Assembly: GCF_000209655.1 (NCBI RefSeq)
Contig: NC_015458.1
Coordinates: 1,054,001-1,118,000 of the forward strand
DNA length: 64,000 bases
Reading direction: 5' to 3'
From: Pusillimonas sp. T7-7
GTDB taxonomy: Bacteria; Pseudomonadota; Gammaproteobacteria; Burkholderiales; Burkholderiaceae_B
The translations under genes were made by a program, and so were the position numbers. Position 1 is the stretch's first letter. Each line of letters starts with the position of its first letter. The notes below the pieces were generated by a model. The model was given only the letters and a program-made list of their open reading frames with translations. It had not been told where the DNA came from and did not search any database. This document shows positions 41,284 through 51,795 of the stretch, piece after piece.

Positions 41284-41305
41284 GTGCGTTTGATCCGGTA
41301 CGCAC
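41284..41305. promoter_or_regulatory. inverted repeat upstream of dctP
   Basis: GTGCGT (41284-41289) and ACGCAC (41300-41305) flank a 10-base spacer in the 190-base gap between dctP and the M23 gene. It is a possible operator for either gene. The rest of the gap shows no coding region. Confidence 0.3.
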
Positions 41306-41388
41306 CGCCCATGGGCAATTTAGGGGTTATTCCTAGTGACCGGGCCTTGATTGCCTAGGGGCCTGGATATGCGCTAAGCTCTTTCGCC

Positions 41389-42246
41389 ATGCAATCCATC
41401 CTTATGCGTTATCCATTCCTTTTGATCGTGACAGCGGGTCTGCTACTGCCGGCGCTGGCCAGTGCACAGGGCTATATCAGCCGCTTGTTGAACCATCCTG
41501 TTCCTGGCGGCGTTGCCGTGGTCGATCTGGGGCTGGCCAATGAGTCGCCCCGTGTTTTCTACAAAGACGATAGGGTCATGGTCTTGCGCGATAGTGATGA
41601 TACCTGGATTGCCGTGGTGGGCATAGATCTGAAAACCGAGGTCGGGCCGCAGCACATACAAGTAGAAGGCAGCCAGGGTAAACGTAAGCTCGAATTCCAG
41701 GTGCGCGCCAAGAAATATAAGGCTCAGCATATCAAGCTCAAGAACAAAAGCCATGTGAATCCCGACCCGGCGCAAACCCGGCGTTTCGAGCGCGAATACA
41801 AAGAGCAGATTCAGGCCTATGGTAATTTTCGCACTGCAGGGCCCAGCAATGTATCACTGGACAAGCCCGTCAATGGGCGTCTGTCCAGCCCTTTTGGGCT
41901 AAGGCGCTTCTTTAATGGAGAAGAGCGTAACCCACATTCCGGATTGGATTTTGCCGTGCCTGCAGGTACCCCGGTAAAAGCGCCGGCCGATGGGGTCGTG
42001 ACCATCGTGGCTGATTACTTCTTTAACGGCAAAACCATTTTCATTGATCATGGGCAGGGCTTCATTACCATGTACTGCCACTTGTCGGGCTTTCAGGTAG
42101 AGCCTGGGCAGGAGGTCCGTCGGGGCCAGGTCATTGGGCTGGTGGGTGCAACAGGCCGAGCAACCGGTCCGCATTTGCACTGGAATGTAAGCTTGAACAG
42201 TACGCGCGTCGATCCAGCCATTTTCATCAATGCCTTTAAACCCTGA
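41389..42246 (+). CDS. M23 family peptidoglycan peptidase
   Basis: The 285-residue secreted protein has a signal peptide (about residues 1-26, ending ALASA) and an N-terminal domain of unknown fold. The C-terminal M23 domain (about 180-280) retains the zinc ligands: HSGLD supplies the HxxxD motif and GPHLHW the final HxH. It is therefore likely an active endopeptidase cutting cross-links, unlike the nlpD product in this window. No strong SD precedes the ATG; an internal ATG at 41404 is an alternative. Confidence 0.9.
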   Translation: MQSILMRYPFLLIVTAGLLLPALASAQGYISRLLNHPVPGGVAVVDLGLANESPRVFYKDDRVMVLRDSDDTWIAVVGIDLKTEVGPQHIQVEGSQGKRKLEFQVRAKKYKAQHIKLKNKSHVNPDPAQTRRFEREYKEQIQAYGNFRTAGPSNVSLDKPVNGRLSSPFGLRRFFNGEERNPHSGLDFAVPAGTPVKAPADGVVTIVADYFFNGKTIFIDHGQGFITMYCHLSGFQVEPGQEVRRGQVIGLVGATGRATGPHLHWNVSLNSTRVDPAIFINAFKP

Positions 42247-42267
42247 TTGAGCCGTTAACGCATTCTG

Positions 42268-44538
<2,271 letters not shown>

Positions 44539-44553
44539 AGCCGCCCCTGACGA

Positions 44554-44757
44554 TCAGGTTGGGACTTTGCGCAGCATTTCCAGGCCGGTTACACCAGCGG
44601 CTATTTCGCGTAGAGCGGTGACGGTTGGCTTGTTCTTGCTGTCTAGGCGTGGTTCGTGGCCCTGTGCCAGCTCGCGTGCGCGATAAGTGGCGGCCAGAGT
44701 CAGGTTAAAGCGGTTGGGGATATGCCCCAGGCAGTCTTCAACAGTAATGCGAGCCAT
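44554..44757 (-). CDS. rpoZ: RNA polymerase omega subunit
   Basis: The 67-residue protein starts [19 protein letters not shown] and contains [13 protein letters not shown] and [13 protein letters not shown], the omega signature. It helps assemble RNA polymerase and forms part of the ppGpp site, which fits its place before spoT. AGGT precedes the ATG. Confidence 0.96.
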   Translation of the reverse strand: MARITVEDCLGHIPNRFNLTLAATYRARELAQGHEPRLDSKNKPTVTALREIAAGVTGLEMLRKVPT

Positions 44758-44789
44758 TTTTTACCTATGGATTTAAGTAGTTAAAGGGA

Positions 44790-45425
44790 TCAGGCAACAG
44801 TTTTGCTGATGCCTAGTTGTGAAAAGAGTTCTGTGTGGCGCTGCGCTTGAGCAGGGTAACGCAGGCGTGTGGCGGCAACAATTTGCGCCAGTTGCTGCAA
44901 TGCCAAGCTAAATTCTTGATTAATAATAACATATTGACACTCTGAAGCATGCGACATTTCGCTTCCCGCAGCCAACAGACGACGGGAAATGACCTGAGGC
45001 GCGTCTTGTCCGCGCTTGGTCAGACGCAGCTCCAGAGCCTCGATGGACGGAGGCAAAATAAAAATACCAACCGCTTGGGGAAAATGCTCGCGCACCTGGC
45101 GTGCGCCTTGCCAGTCAATTTCCAGCAGAACGTCCTGGCCCTGGTTGAGCGCAGCATCGATGCGGTCACGGGGTGTGCCGTAGAAGTTTCCATGCACCTC
45201 GGCCCATTCCAGCAAGGCATTCTGTTCTTGCAGTGCCTTGAACTGCTCATGGCTGACGAAGCGATAGTGCTTGTCGGCTTCTTCGCCGGGACGGGCCTTG
45301 CGGGTGGTGCATGATATAGACAGCACCAGAGTGGGATCTTCGGCCAGCAGGGCATTGACCAGGCTGGATTTGCCTGCGCCGCTGGGGGCCACCACCATGA
45401 AAATATTGCCAGAATGAGACGACAT
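44790..45425 (-). CDS. gmk: guanylate kinase
   Basis: The 211-residue enzyme phosphorylates GMP to GDP. The P-loop APSGAGKSS is near residue 13, followed by [13 protein letters not shown] and the GMP-binding [10 protein letters not shown]. No SD can be seen before the ATG. A promoter-like pair TTGCTA (45466-45461) and TATTTT (45443-45438), 17 bases apart on the minus strand, would start the mRNA about six bases upstream of the ATG. It heads gmk-rpoZ-spoT. Confidence 0.95.
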   Translation of the reverse strand: MSSHSGNIFMVVAPSGAGKSSLVNALLAEDPTLVLSISCTTRKARPGEEADKHYRFVSHEQFKALQEQNALLEWAEVHGNFYGTPRDRIDAALNQGQDVLLEIDWQGARQVREHFPQAVGIFILPPSIEALELRLTKRGQDAPQVISRRLLAAGSEMSHASECQYVIINQEFSLALQQLAQIVAATRLRYPAQAQRHTELFSQLGISKTVA

Positions 45426-45489
45426 GATAAGAGTTACAAAATATGCGCAAGCGGCAAGAATAGCAAAAGAACAGTGTTAGTGGCTAGCG

Positions 45490-45532
45490 CCAGCACACAG
45501 CCAGCTAGTTGAGTTGGCTGGCTGTGTGCTGG
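45490..45532. terminator. 16-base perfect inverted repeat
   Basis: Positions 45490-45505 and 45517-45532 are exact reverse complements (left arm CCAGCACACAGCCAGC) with an 11-base loop. The repeat covers the last codons of the minus-strand hypothetical gene ending at 45505 and probably terminates it. No T-run follows. Confidence 0.6.
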
Positions 45533-45840
45533 CCAAGCTCTTCGAGCGTGTGCCGGTACACCTGCTCGTTCCCGCACAAGAACACTGCCGCATCGCCCAG
45601 ATTCATATTGAAGGCCATGTCCTGAATCTGAACCAGCGACTCATCGGGGTGGCTGATGGCCGTTACGTGTACGTCGCCATCCTGTTCGAATTGTTCCGCA
45701 GGCACGAAGTCGGCAACCAGATTGATGTCGGGCTCGCTGATCACCACGTAGGCCCTGAACTGTAAGTCTTCAATCACGACATCAAGAATCACACCGTGTT
45801 CAAGGGTATCAATTAGGGTGCTCTGCGGGTGGGTGCTCAT
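45505..45840 (-). CDS. hypothetical protein, 111 residues
   Basis: I do not recognise the family. The acidic 111-residue product has no signal peptide or membrane span and appears as a small alpha/beta protein with alternating hydrophobic residues (GVILDVVIEDLQFRAYVVI). The ATG at 45840 overlaps the methyltransferase gene upstream by 32 bases, and no clear SD is present, so coupling to that gene is likely. The last codons lie within a strong inverted repeat. Confidence 0.6.
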   Translation of the reverse strand: MSTHPQSTLIDTLEHGVILDVVIEDLQFRAYVVISEPDINLVADFVPAEQFEQDGDVHVTAISHPDESLVQIQDMAFNMNLGDAAVFLCGNEQVYRHTLEELGQHTASQLN

Positions 45841-46471
45841 GGTGTGGTGGAGAAAGCTTGATGGTGTGAAACGAGAAAGTGGCTACCTTGGCGGGGGGCA
45901 GGTTGGCCCAGACTACGCTGGAGCCGGTTTGCCTGGCCTGGATATGCCTATGCCATTTAGGCCTGTGCAGATTGTACGTGAACTGGACGGCTATGCCTGA
46001 GTCATGAAGCAGACGCTGCCATTGTTGCACAATCGATTGCGTGACGGCTTCGGGTAACGAGCATAGAGGCAGGCTGGAAACAATGGCGGAAACTTTAACG
46101 CCTTTGGGCACAATCTGGCACAGATCCGCTGCATTGCCGTGCACGATAGTGACATGGGGAAATTGTTTGCGCAGGCGTTGTACAAATCGATTTGAATACT
46201 CGACCACCAGCAGGCGTTCAGGAGCAACACCTTGTTTCAGCAATGCTTTGGTGACGACACCCGTGCCAGGCCCCAGTTCAATAATCAACCCATCTTTATA
46301 ATGCGCAACTTCACGCGCCATGCGGTGGGCAAGAAAGCGTGAGCTGGGACAGATCGCGCCTACAGTGCCTGGCCGGGCACAAAACTCCTGGAGAAAGACA
46401 CCCGGCGCCAGCTTTTTCAGGTAATCCGATACTTGCCTTGCCTGCCTTAACCTCAACACCCGTTGCATCAT
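45809..46471 (-). CDS. SAM-dependent methyltransferase (phospholipid N-methyltransferase-like)
   Basis: The 220-residue protein has a class I methyltransferase fold with the SAM loop IELGPGTGVVTKALL. The N-terminal VGAICPSSRFLAHRMA and the later SSLPLCSLP segment match PmtA-like phosphatidylethanolamine N-methyltransferases and related rRNA-dimethylase-type enzymes. It may therefore modify membrane lipids, although substrate is unproven. The C-terminus is a His/Pro-rich tail (PPHHEHPPAEHPN) which lies in the overlap with the next gene. Confidence 0.78.
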   Translation of the reverse strand: MMQRVLRLRQARQVSDYLKKLAPGVFLQEFCARPGTVGAICPSSRFLAHRMAREVAHYKDGLIIELGPGTGVVTKALLKQGVAPERLLVVEYSNRFVQRLRKQFPHVTIVHGNAADLCQIVPKGVKVSAIVSSLPLCSLPEAVTQSIVQQWQRLLHDSGIAVQFTYNLHRPKWHRHIQARQTGSSVVWANLPPAKVATFSFHTIKLSPPHHEHPPAEHPN

Positions 46472-46545
46472 ATGATCCGTCCTGGAAAAGTTCGCGCTAC
46501 GTTAACAAGAGAATCGGGATAGCGGGTGTCGAGATGTAAGGGGGA

Positions 46546-47334
46546 TTATGAACGATTAAAGTCCAGTGTGGCAATAACCGGCGTGTGATCTGATGGCTGT
46601 TCGTTGTTTCTGGGTGCCTTGTCTATGACGCAGGCCGAGCAATAGGGCTTTAAGGCATCAGACAGCAGAACGTGGTCTATGCGCAGGCCGGCATTGCGGC
46701 GAAAGGCAAAGCGGCGATAGTCCCACCAGGTAAACGATTTTTCTTCTTGTTCGAACTCGCGAAATGAGTCGGTCAGGCCCAGCGAGAGCAGGGCGTTGAA
46801 TGCTGCCCGTTCGGGTTCCGATACCAATACATCGCCTTCCCATTTCTTAGGGTCGTGCACATCATCGTTGTGGGGAGCAACGTTGTAATCGCCCAAAATA
46901 GCCAATCGGGGGTACCGTTGCAACTCTTGCTCCAGCCACTCTTGCAAGGCCAGGAACCACTTGAGCTTGTATTCGTATTTATCGCTACCAACCGCCTGCC
47001 CATTGGGGCAGTAAGCGCAGATAACCCGGACATCGCCAACCGGGCTGGGTAGTGTCGTGGCAATAATACGCTGCTGGTGATCTTCGAAGCCGGGCAGATT
47101 GCGCTGTATGTCGGTACCTGGCACTTTGGTAATGATGGCTACCCCGTTATAGGTTTTCTGGCCAGCCCAGCAGGCTTGGTAGCCGGCCTCGGTAAATGCA
47201 TCGATGGGGAACTTGTCGTCAGTCAGTTTCAATTCCTGCAAGCACAGTGCTTCTACAGGTGAGTTTTCCAGCCAGTCCAGCACTTGCGGCAGGCGGACTT
47301 TCAGCGAGTTGACGTTCCATGTTGCTAGCTTCAC
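46546..47334 (-). CDS. xthA: exodeoxyribonuclease III
   Basis: The 262-residue AP endonuclease/3' exonuclease acts in base excision repair. The motifs are WNVNSLKVRLPQVLDWL, the metal-binding Glu in LQELKLTDD, GDYNVAPHNDD and SDHTPVIATLDF. The start is a GTG at 47334 with GGGA just upstream. The product has the normal length. It is divergent from the 47-codon small gene. Confidence 0.94.
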   Translation of the reverse strand: MKLATWNVNSLKVRLPQVLDWLENSPVEALCLQELKLTDDKFPIDAFTEAGYQACWAGQKTYNGVAIITKVPGTDIQRNLPGFEDHQQRIIATTLPSPVGDVRVICAYCPNGQAVGSDKYEYKLKWFLALQEWLEQELQRYPRLAILGDYNVAPHNDDVHDPKKWEGDVLVSEPERAAFNALLSLGLTDSFREFEQEEKSFTWWDYRRFAFRRNAGLRIDHVLLSDALKPYCSACVIDKAPRNNEQPSDHTPVIATLDFNRS

Positions 47335-47408
47335 GTGATTCCCGTTATATGTAAGTTATTGAGCTAATTGGATTTATTCCTGCCAATAGGTTACCCTAAA
47401 AGAGTACG

Positions 47409-47429
47409 AAGGCGCGCGGTGCGCCTTTT
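47409..47429 (+). terminator. terminator-like hairpin in the small-gene leader
   Basis: AAGGCGC (47409-47415) pairs with GCGCCTT (47421-47427) around GCGGT, followed by TTG. It ends 22 bases before the ATG of the 47-codon gene, so it may act as an attenuator. Confidence 0.45.
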
Positions 47430-47451
47430 GTAATGCACTAAGGAGTTCAAC

Positions 47452-47595
47452 ATGGCAAGCAAACCGACTGCAAAAAAGCAGCCTTTCGTAATTGAACCAC
47501 TTAACTGGGTAGCACCTGGCACAACAGACGACAACGTTGAAAAACGCGCCGATGATGCGAAGCAGCCCGCCCAGCAAAAAGAATCCCAGAGCTGA
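47452..47595 (+). CDS. 47-residue hypothetical small protein
   Basis: I do not recognise this protein. The frame starts with ATG preceded by AAGGAG at ideal distance (47440-47445) and ends in TGA, and is followed 19 bases later by a strong intrinsic terminator. This makes a complete single-gene unit. The product is basic at the N-terminus (MASKPTAKKQPF), has a short conserved-looking FVIEPLNWVAPG centre, and a polar Gln/Glu-rich tail. There is no signal peptide or membrane segment. It is likely real; function is unknown. Confidence 0.65.
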   Translation: MASKPTAKKQPFVIEPLNWVAPGTTDDNVEKRADDAKQPAQQKESQS

Positions 47596-47614
47596 TCCAG
47601 CCTGATTGAAATCT

Positions 47615-47653
47615 AAAATACGGCAGAGCCCACAAGCTCTGCCGTATTTTTTT
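47615..47653 (+). terminator. strong intrinsic terminator
   Basis: A perfect 15-base stem (47615-47629 with 47636-47650, left arm AAAATACGGCAGAGC) with a 6-base loop, then a T-run continuing to 47653. It ends the 47-codon gene. Confidence 0.85.
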
Positions 47654-47738
47654 ATCCAGTGTCATCAACAAACCTCGATTTGTGCACTGCGGTAATATTC
47701 ATTATTAAATACTTGATTTACGCTCACGGAGGCCACAC

Positions 47739-48920
47739 ATGGAAGAAGTAGTTGTAGTTGGAGCTTGCCGCACTGCTATCGGAGACTTTGGCGGAGGTCT
47801 GAAAGACGTGCCCCCCTGCGATTTGGGCGCTGCGGTGGTCAGGGCAGTGCTGGATCGCAGCAATATTCCCGCTGCAGAGGTCGGCCACGTTGTTTTCGGT
47901 CACGTCATCAACACCGAGCCGCGCGATATGTATCTGTCGCGAGTCGCATCCATGCAGGCGGGCATTACCCACGAAACACCTGCCTTCAATGTCAATCGCC
48001 TATGCGGATCCGGGCTGCAGGCCATTATTTCCGCTGCGCAGTCCTTGATGCTGGGTGATACCGAAGTGGCGATCGGAGCTGGCGCTGAAAGCATGAGCCG
48101 CGCGCCGTACAGCGTTCCGGCGCATCGTTGGGGCGGCCGCATGGGCAACAGCACCATGGTCGACATGATGACGGGCGCGCTGGCTGATCCGTTTGAAAAC
48201 ACGCATATGGGCGTGACTGCTGAAAACGTGGCCAAGAAATACTCCATCAGCCGCGACGAACAGGACGCACTGGCCCTGCTGTCGCATCAGCGCGCAGAGG
48301 CGGCGATCACGCAGGGCTATTTCAAGGAGCAGATTGTTCCCATCGTGCAAAAAACCCGTCGTGGCGATGTGATATTCGATACCGACGAACATGTGCGCAT
48401 GGGTGCGAACGCCGAGAACTTTTCCAAGCTCAAGCCTGTATTCATCAAGGAAAACGGCACGGTTACCGCAGGCAATGCATCAGGCCTGAACGATGGCGCC
48501 GGCGCCGTACTGCTCATGACGGCACGGCAAGCCCAGGCCAGGGGGCTGGCGCCCATGGCCAAGCTGATCTCGTATGGCCATGCCGGTGTTGATCCGCAAT
48601 ACATGGGTATTGGTCCTGTGCCAGCCACCCGCATTGCACTGAAAAAGGCCGGCTTGAGCATAGACCAGATGGATGTCATCGAGGCCAATGAGGCATTTGC
48701 GGCGCAGGCATGCGCGGTGATCAAAGGCCTGGAAATGGATCCGGCCAAGGTCAATCCCAACGGCAGCGGCATCAGCCTGGGCCACCCGATAGGCGCGACC
48801 GGCGCCATCATTACCGTCAAAGCCTTGCACGAACTGAATCGCATTCAGGGCCGGTATGCGCTGGTGACCATGTGCATAGGCGGCGGTCAGGGTATTGCCG
48901 CGATCTTCGAACGTGTTTGA
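47739..48920 (+). CDS. bktB: beta-ketothiolase (BktB-like acetyl-CoA acetyltransferase)
   Basis: The 393-residue thiolase has the acyl-binding Cys in NRLCGSGLQA, the His in GHPIGATGA and the second Cys in CIGGGQGIAA. The full length closely follows Cupriavidus BktB, including INTEPRDMYLSRVA and PVPATRIALKKAGL, which accepts longer chains than PhaA. It acts in 3-hydroxyalkanoate or fatty-acid metabolism, joining or cleaving acyl-CoA units. AGGAGG-like CGGAGG precedes the ATG. The spermidine-synthase-like gene starts in its last codons. Confidence 0.93.
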   Translation: MEEVVVVGACRTAIGDFGGGLKDVPPCDLGAAVVRAVLDRSNIPAAEVGHVVFGHVINTEPRDMYLSRVASMQAGITHETPAFNVNRLCGSGLQAIISAAQSLMLGDTEVAIGAGAESMSRAPYSVPAHRWGGRMGNSTMVDMMTGALADPFENTHMGVTAENVAKKYSISRDEQDALALLSHQRAEAAITQGYFKEQIVPIVQKTRRGDVIFDTDEHVRMGANAENFSKLKPVFIKENGTVTAGNASGLNDGAGAVLLMTARQAQARGLAPMAKLISYGHAGVDPQYMGIGPVPATRIALKKAGLSIDQMDVIEANEAFAAQACAVIKGLEMDPAKVNPNGSGISLGHPIGATGAIITVKALHELNRIQGRYALVTMCIGGGQGIAAIFERV

Positions 48921-49683
48921 GCAAGCAGGCCCGTCGCAGGACGATGAGCCCAGTTTGTCGGAGCTGGACGGTATTCGCTACCTGCACTTTGGTACTGAAT
49001 GGGTGCAAGGGGCGATGCAGGTGGCAAAACCTGCCGAGCTGGTGCTGGCCTATACGCAGCAGATGATGGCTTGGCTGCTGTTTCTTGAGCCGGCCAAAAC
49101 AGACACGGTGGGTATTTTGGGTTTGGGCGCAGGCTCTTTGCTTCGATACACGCTCAAGCATACGCCGGCGTCGGTGGTTACGGTGGAGTGGAATCCGGCG
49201 GTCACGGCCGTGTGCCGCGCGTACTTCCGCTTGCCGGAATCACGCAGATCCAGCATTGATCATTGCGATGCTGGCCTGTGGGTGAAACAAAGCCAGAGCA
49301 TCAATCGATGCACTGCACTCATGGTCGATTTGTATGACGCTTATGCGCAAGGTCCTGTGCGTGACTCGCTTGAGTTCTACCAGGGCTGCTATCGCAGCCT
49401 GGCCGAAACCGGCGTCATGTCCGTGAATCTGTTTGGCGACCATAGCAGTTTTGCGCCCAACATCCAGAATATCCGTGATGCCTTTGATGGTCGGGTGCTG
49501 GAGCTGCCCGAGATAGATGCCGGCAACCGCATTGTGCTTGCATTCAAAGGACCTTTGCTTGATGTGACAGCCCGGCAGTTTCTGTTGCGTGCCGAAGAGG
49601 TCGAGTCCAAATACGGTTTGCCTGGGCGTCGTTGGGCCAAAGAGCTGTTGTCCCAGAGGCCTGGCCGGTCAATGACGGTATAG
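48913..49683 (+). CDS. spermidine synthase-like methyltransferase-fold protein
   Basis: The 256-residue protein has a SpeE-like Rossmann domain with GILGLGAGSLLRYTL and TVEWNPAVTAVCRAYF, and an acidic LMVDLYDAYAQG segment. The N-terminal beta-barrel of classical spermidine synthases is shorter here. Polyamine synthesis is therefore uncertain; the group has many members of unknown substrate. The GTG at 48913 overlaps bktB by eight bases; a TTG at 48895 is an alternative. It ends before a 24-base palindrome. Confidence 0.75.
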   Translation: MFEQAGPSQDDEPSLSELDGIRYLHFGTEWVQGAMQVAKPAELVLAYTQQMMAWLLFLEPAKTDTVGILGLGAGSLLRYTLKHTPASVVTVEWNPAVTAVCRAYFRLPESRRSSIDHCDAGLWVKQSQSINRCTALMVDLYDAYAQGPVRDSLEFYQGCYRSLAETGVMSVNLFGDHSSFAPNIQNIRDAFDGRVLELPEIDAGNRIVLAFKGPLLDVTARQFLLRAEEVESKYGLPGRRWAKELLSQRPGRSMTV

Positions 49684-49723
49684 CGGCCTGGGCGCTCCGG
49701 GTACGCTGTCATGTACTCGTGAC

Positions 49724-49747
49724 GCCTAAAGGGATATCCCTTTAGGC
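49724..49747. promoter_or_regulatory. 24-base perfect palindrome
   Basis: Each half is 12 bases (left arm GCCTAAAGGGAT). It lies 40 bases after the spermidine-synthase-like gene and 81 bases before the ABC solute-binding gene. It could be a terminator (T-poor) or an operator for the transporter operon. Confidence 0.5.
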
Positions 49748-49828
49748 ATTTGGATCTTTAACGAGTTAGACTAACGCCCATCTCTGGCACAAATTCCGTG
49801 CCTCCGGTTATTCGTTAAGGAGCAATCC

Positions 49829-50797
49829 ATGAGGTTTAGCAACACTGCCAAGTTGGCTTTAGGCACTGCGGCGATTCTGGGCGCGCTGGTTCATACACCA
49901 GTCATGGCGCAATCGGTGGCAGTCACTTCCATCGTCGAGCATCCGGCTCTGGACTCCATAAAGGACGGCGTCCTGCAGGCGCTGACCGAGGCTGGCTATA
50001 CCCAGGCCAAAGGGCTGGACTGGCAATTCCAGACGGCGCAGGGCAATACCGCCATTGCAGGGCAAATTGCGCGTAAATTCGTGGGTGACAACCCCGACGT
50101 CATTGTGGCCATCGCGACGCCATCAGCCCAGGCTGTGGTTGCCGCCACCAAGACCATACCCGTGGTTTTTTCGGCGGTTACTGATCCTGTAGCCGCCCAG
50201 TTGGTTCCATCGATGGGGCCGTCGGGCACCAATGTTACGGGTGTTTCCGACAGCCTGGCGCTCGAAAAACAGGTCGAACTCATCAAGAAAGTCGTGCCAG
50301 AAGGCAAGCGTGTCGGCATGGTCTATAACCCCGGCGAAGCCAATTCGGTTGTCGTCGTCGAGCAAATGCGCAAGCTCTTGCCCGAGGCCGGTATGTCGCT
50401 GGTCGAAGCAACGGCTGCGCGTACGGTAGACGTGGGCGCGGCTGCACGCAGTCTGGTTGGCAAGGTTGATGTCATCTATACCAATACCGACAACAACGTG
50501 GTATCGGCCTACGAGGCCCTGGTCAAAGTCGGCAACGACGCCGATATTCCCCTGATTGCATCCGATACCGATAGCGTCAAGCGCGGCGCCATTGCCGCAT
50601 TGGGTGTCAACTACAAAGACTTGGGCCTGCAAACCGGCAAAATGGTCATTAAAATCCTCAAGGGTGCAAAGCCGGGCACGCTTGCATCTGAAACCAGCAA
50701 CAAGCTTGAGCTTTATGTGAATCCGGGCGCGGCCGAGAAGCAGGGCATTACCCTGTCGGAAGCCTTCATCAAGTCAGCGACCCAGGTTGTCGAGTAA
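49829..50797 (+). CDS. ABC transporter substrate-binding protein (TrpX-like, pfam04392)
   Basis: The 322-residue protein has a signal peptide (about residues 1-27, ending VMAQ) and the pfam04392 ABC solute-binding fold. It contains VAIATPSAQAVVAATKTIPVVF and FSAVTDPV near residue 110-118, typical of this group. In streptococci the TrpXYZ transporter of this type takes up tryptophan; substrates in proteobacteria are unknown. AAGGAG precedes the ATG. Two hairpins separate it from the permease gene. Confidence 0.88.
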   Translation: MRFSNTAKLALGTAAILGALVHTPVMAQSVAVTSIVEHPALDSIKDGVLQALTEAGYTQAKGLDWQFQTAQGNTAIAGQIARKFVGDNPDVIVAIATPSAQAVVAATKTIPVVFSAVTDPVAAQLVPSMGPSGTNVTGVSDSLALEKQVELIKKVVPEGKRVGMVYNPGEANSVVVVEQMRKLLPEAGMSLVEATAARTVDVGAAARSLVGKVDVIYTNTDNNVVSAYEALVKVGNDADIPLIASDTDSVKRGAIAALGVNYKDLGLQTGKMVIKILKGAKPGTLASETSNKLELYVNPGAAEKQGITLSEAFIKSATQVVE

Positions 50798-50810
50798 AAT
50801 CTTGCCGTTG

Positions 50811-50827
50811 GTCGATTGAAAATCGAC
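50811..50827 (+). terminator. small hairpin after solute-binding gene
   Basis: GTCGATT (50811-50817) pairs with AATCGAC (50821-50827) across a three-base loop, 14 bases after the solute-binding gene. Confidence 0.4.
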
Positions 50828-50838
50828 TGCACGGATTA

Positions 50839-50880
50839 AAGCAGGCGGGTTGTTGCCTACAGCCCGCCTGCTTCTATTTT
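50839..50880 (+). terminator. partial terminator within the ABC operon
   Basis: AAGCAGGCGGG (50839-50849) pairs with CCCGCCTGCTT (50863-50873), followed by CTATTTT. Such hairpins after a solute-binding gene often let most transcripts stop, giving excess binding protein over permease. Confidence 0.6.
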
Positions 50881-50900
50881 GGCTACACTGAATTAGAACA

Positions 50901-51794
50901 ATGTCTATTTATTCTTTATGGGGCGCGCTTGAAATTGGCCTGATCTTCGGCCTGGTCGCGCTTGGGGTGTTCATCTCTTTCCGGGTGTTGCGTTTTCCCG
51001 ACCTGACTGTGGATGGCAGCTTTCCACTCGGTGGAGCCGTTGCCGCCACACTGATCAGCATGGGCATGGATCCGTTTACGTCCACCCTGATTGCAGCCTT
51101 TGCAGGTGCAATCGCCGGCATGATAACGGGCTGGCTGAACGTCAAGCTGAAAATCATGGATTTGCTGGCCAGCATTCTGATGATGATCGCCCTATATTCG
51201 ATCAATCTGCGCATTATGGGGCGACCCAATGTGCCGCTTATTTCCGAACCCACCGTATTCACTATCTTGCAGCCTGAAGGTATCAGCGACTATATCGTTC
51301 GTCCCCTGATCTTGCTGGTGCTGGTCATTGCGATCAAGTTTGCGCTCGACTGGTACTTTTCCACCAAAGCCGGCCTGGCCATGCGGGCAACAGGCTCAAA
51401 TCCACGCATGGCGCGCTCTCAGGGTGTGGCCACCGGCAACCGTGTACTGGCTGGCATGGCCATTTCCAATGCGCTGTGCGCACTGGCTGGCGCGCTGTTT
51501 GCGCAATCACAGGGCGGCGCCGATATCTCCATGGGCATAGGAACCATCGTGATCGGCCTGGCGGCGGTCATTGTGGGTGAAAGCATCATGCCTTCACGCC
51601 GCATGATTGTGCTGACGCTTGCCGTGATCGTGGGGGCGGTGCTGTATCGCTTTTTTATTGCGCTGGCGCTGAATGCCGATTTCATAGGCTTAAAGGCCCA
51701 GGATTTGAATCTGGTCACCGCCGTGCTGGTCACCATCGCCCTGGTCATTCCGCTGCTCAAGCAGCGACTGCGCGGCAAGAAGGGGGGCCGCTGA
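50901..51794 (+). CDS. ABC transporter permease (TrpY-like)
   Basis: The 297-residue inner-membrane protein has about eight spans and the BPD_transp_2 layout, with the FRVLRFPDLTVDGSFPLGGA segment and RATGSNPRMARSQGV as the likely ATPase-contact loop. It pairs with the solute-binding and ATPase proteins on either side. It begins 103 bases after the binding protein. The ATPase gene follows after one base. Confidence 0.9.
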   Translation: MSIYSLWGALEIGLIFGLVALGVFISFRVLRFPDLTVDGSFPLGGAVAATLISMGMDPFTSTLIAAFAGAIAGMITGWLNVKLKIMDLLASILMMIALYSINLRIMGRPNVPLISEPTVFTILQPEGISDYIVRPLILLVLVIAIKFALDWYFSTKAGLAMRATGSNPRMARSQGVATGNRVLAGMAISNALCALAGALFAQSQGGADISMGIGTIVIGLAAVIVGESIMPSRRMIVLTLAVIVGAVLYRFFIALALNADFIGLKAQDLNLVTAVLVTIALVIPLLKQRLRGKKGGR

Positions 51795-51795
51795 A

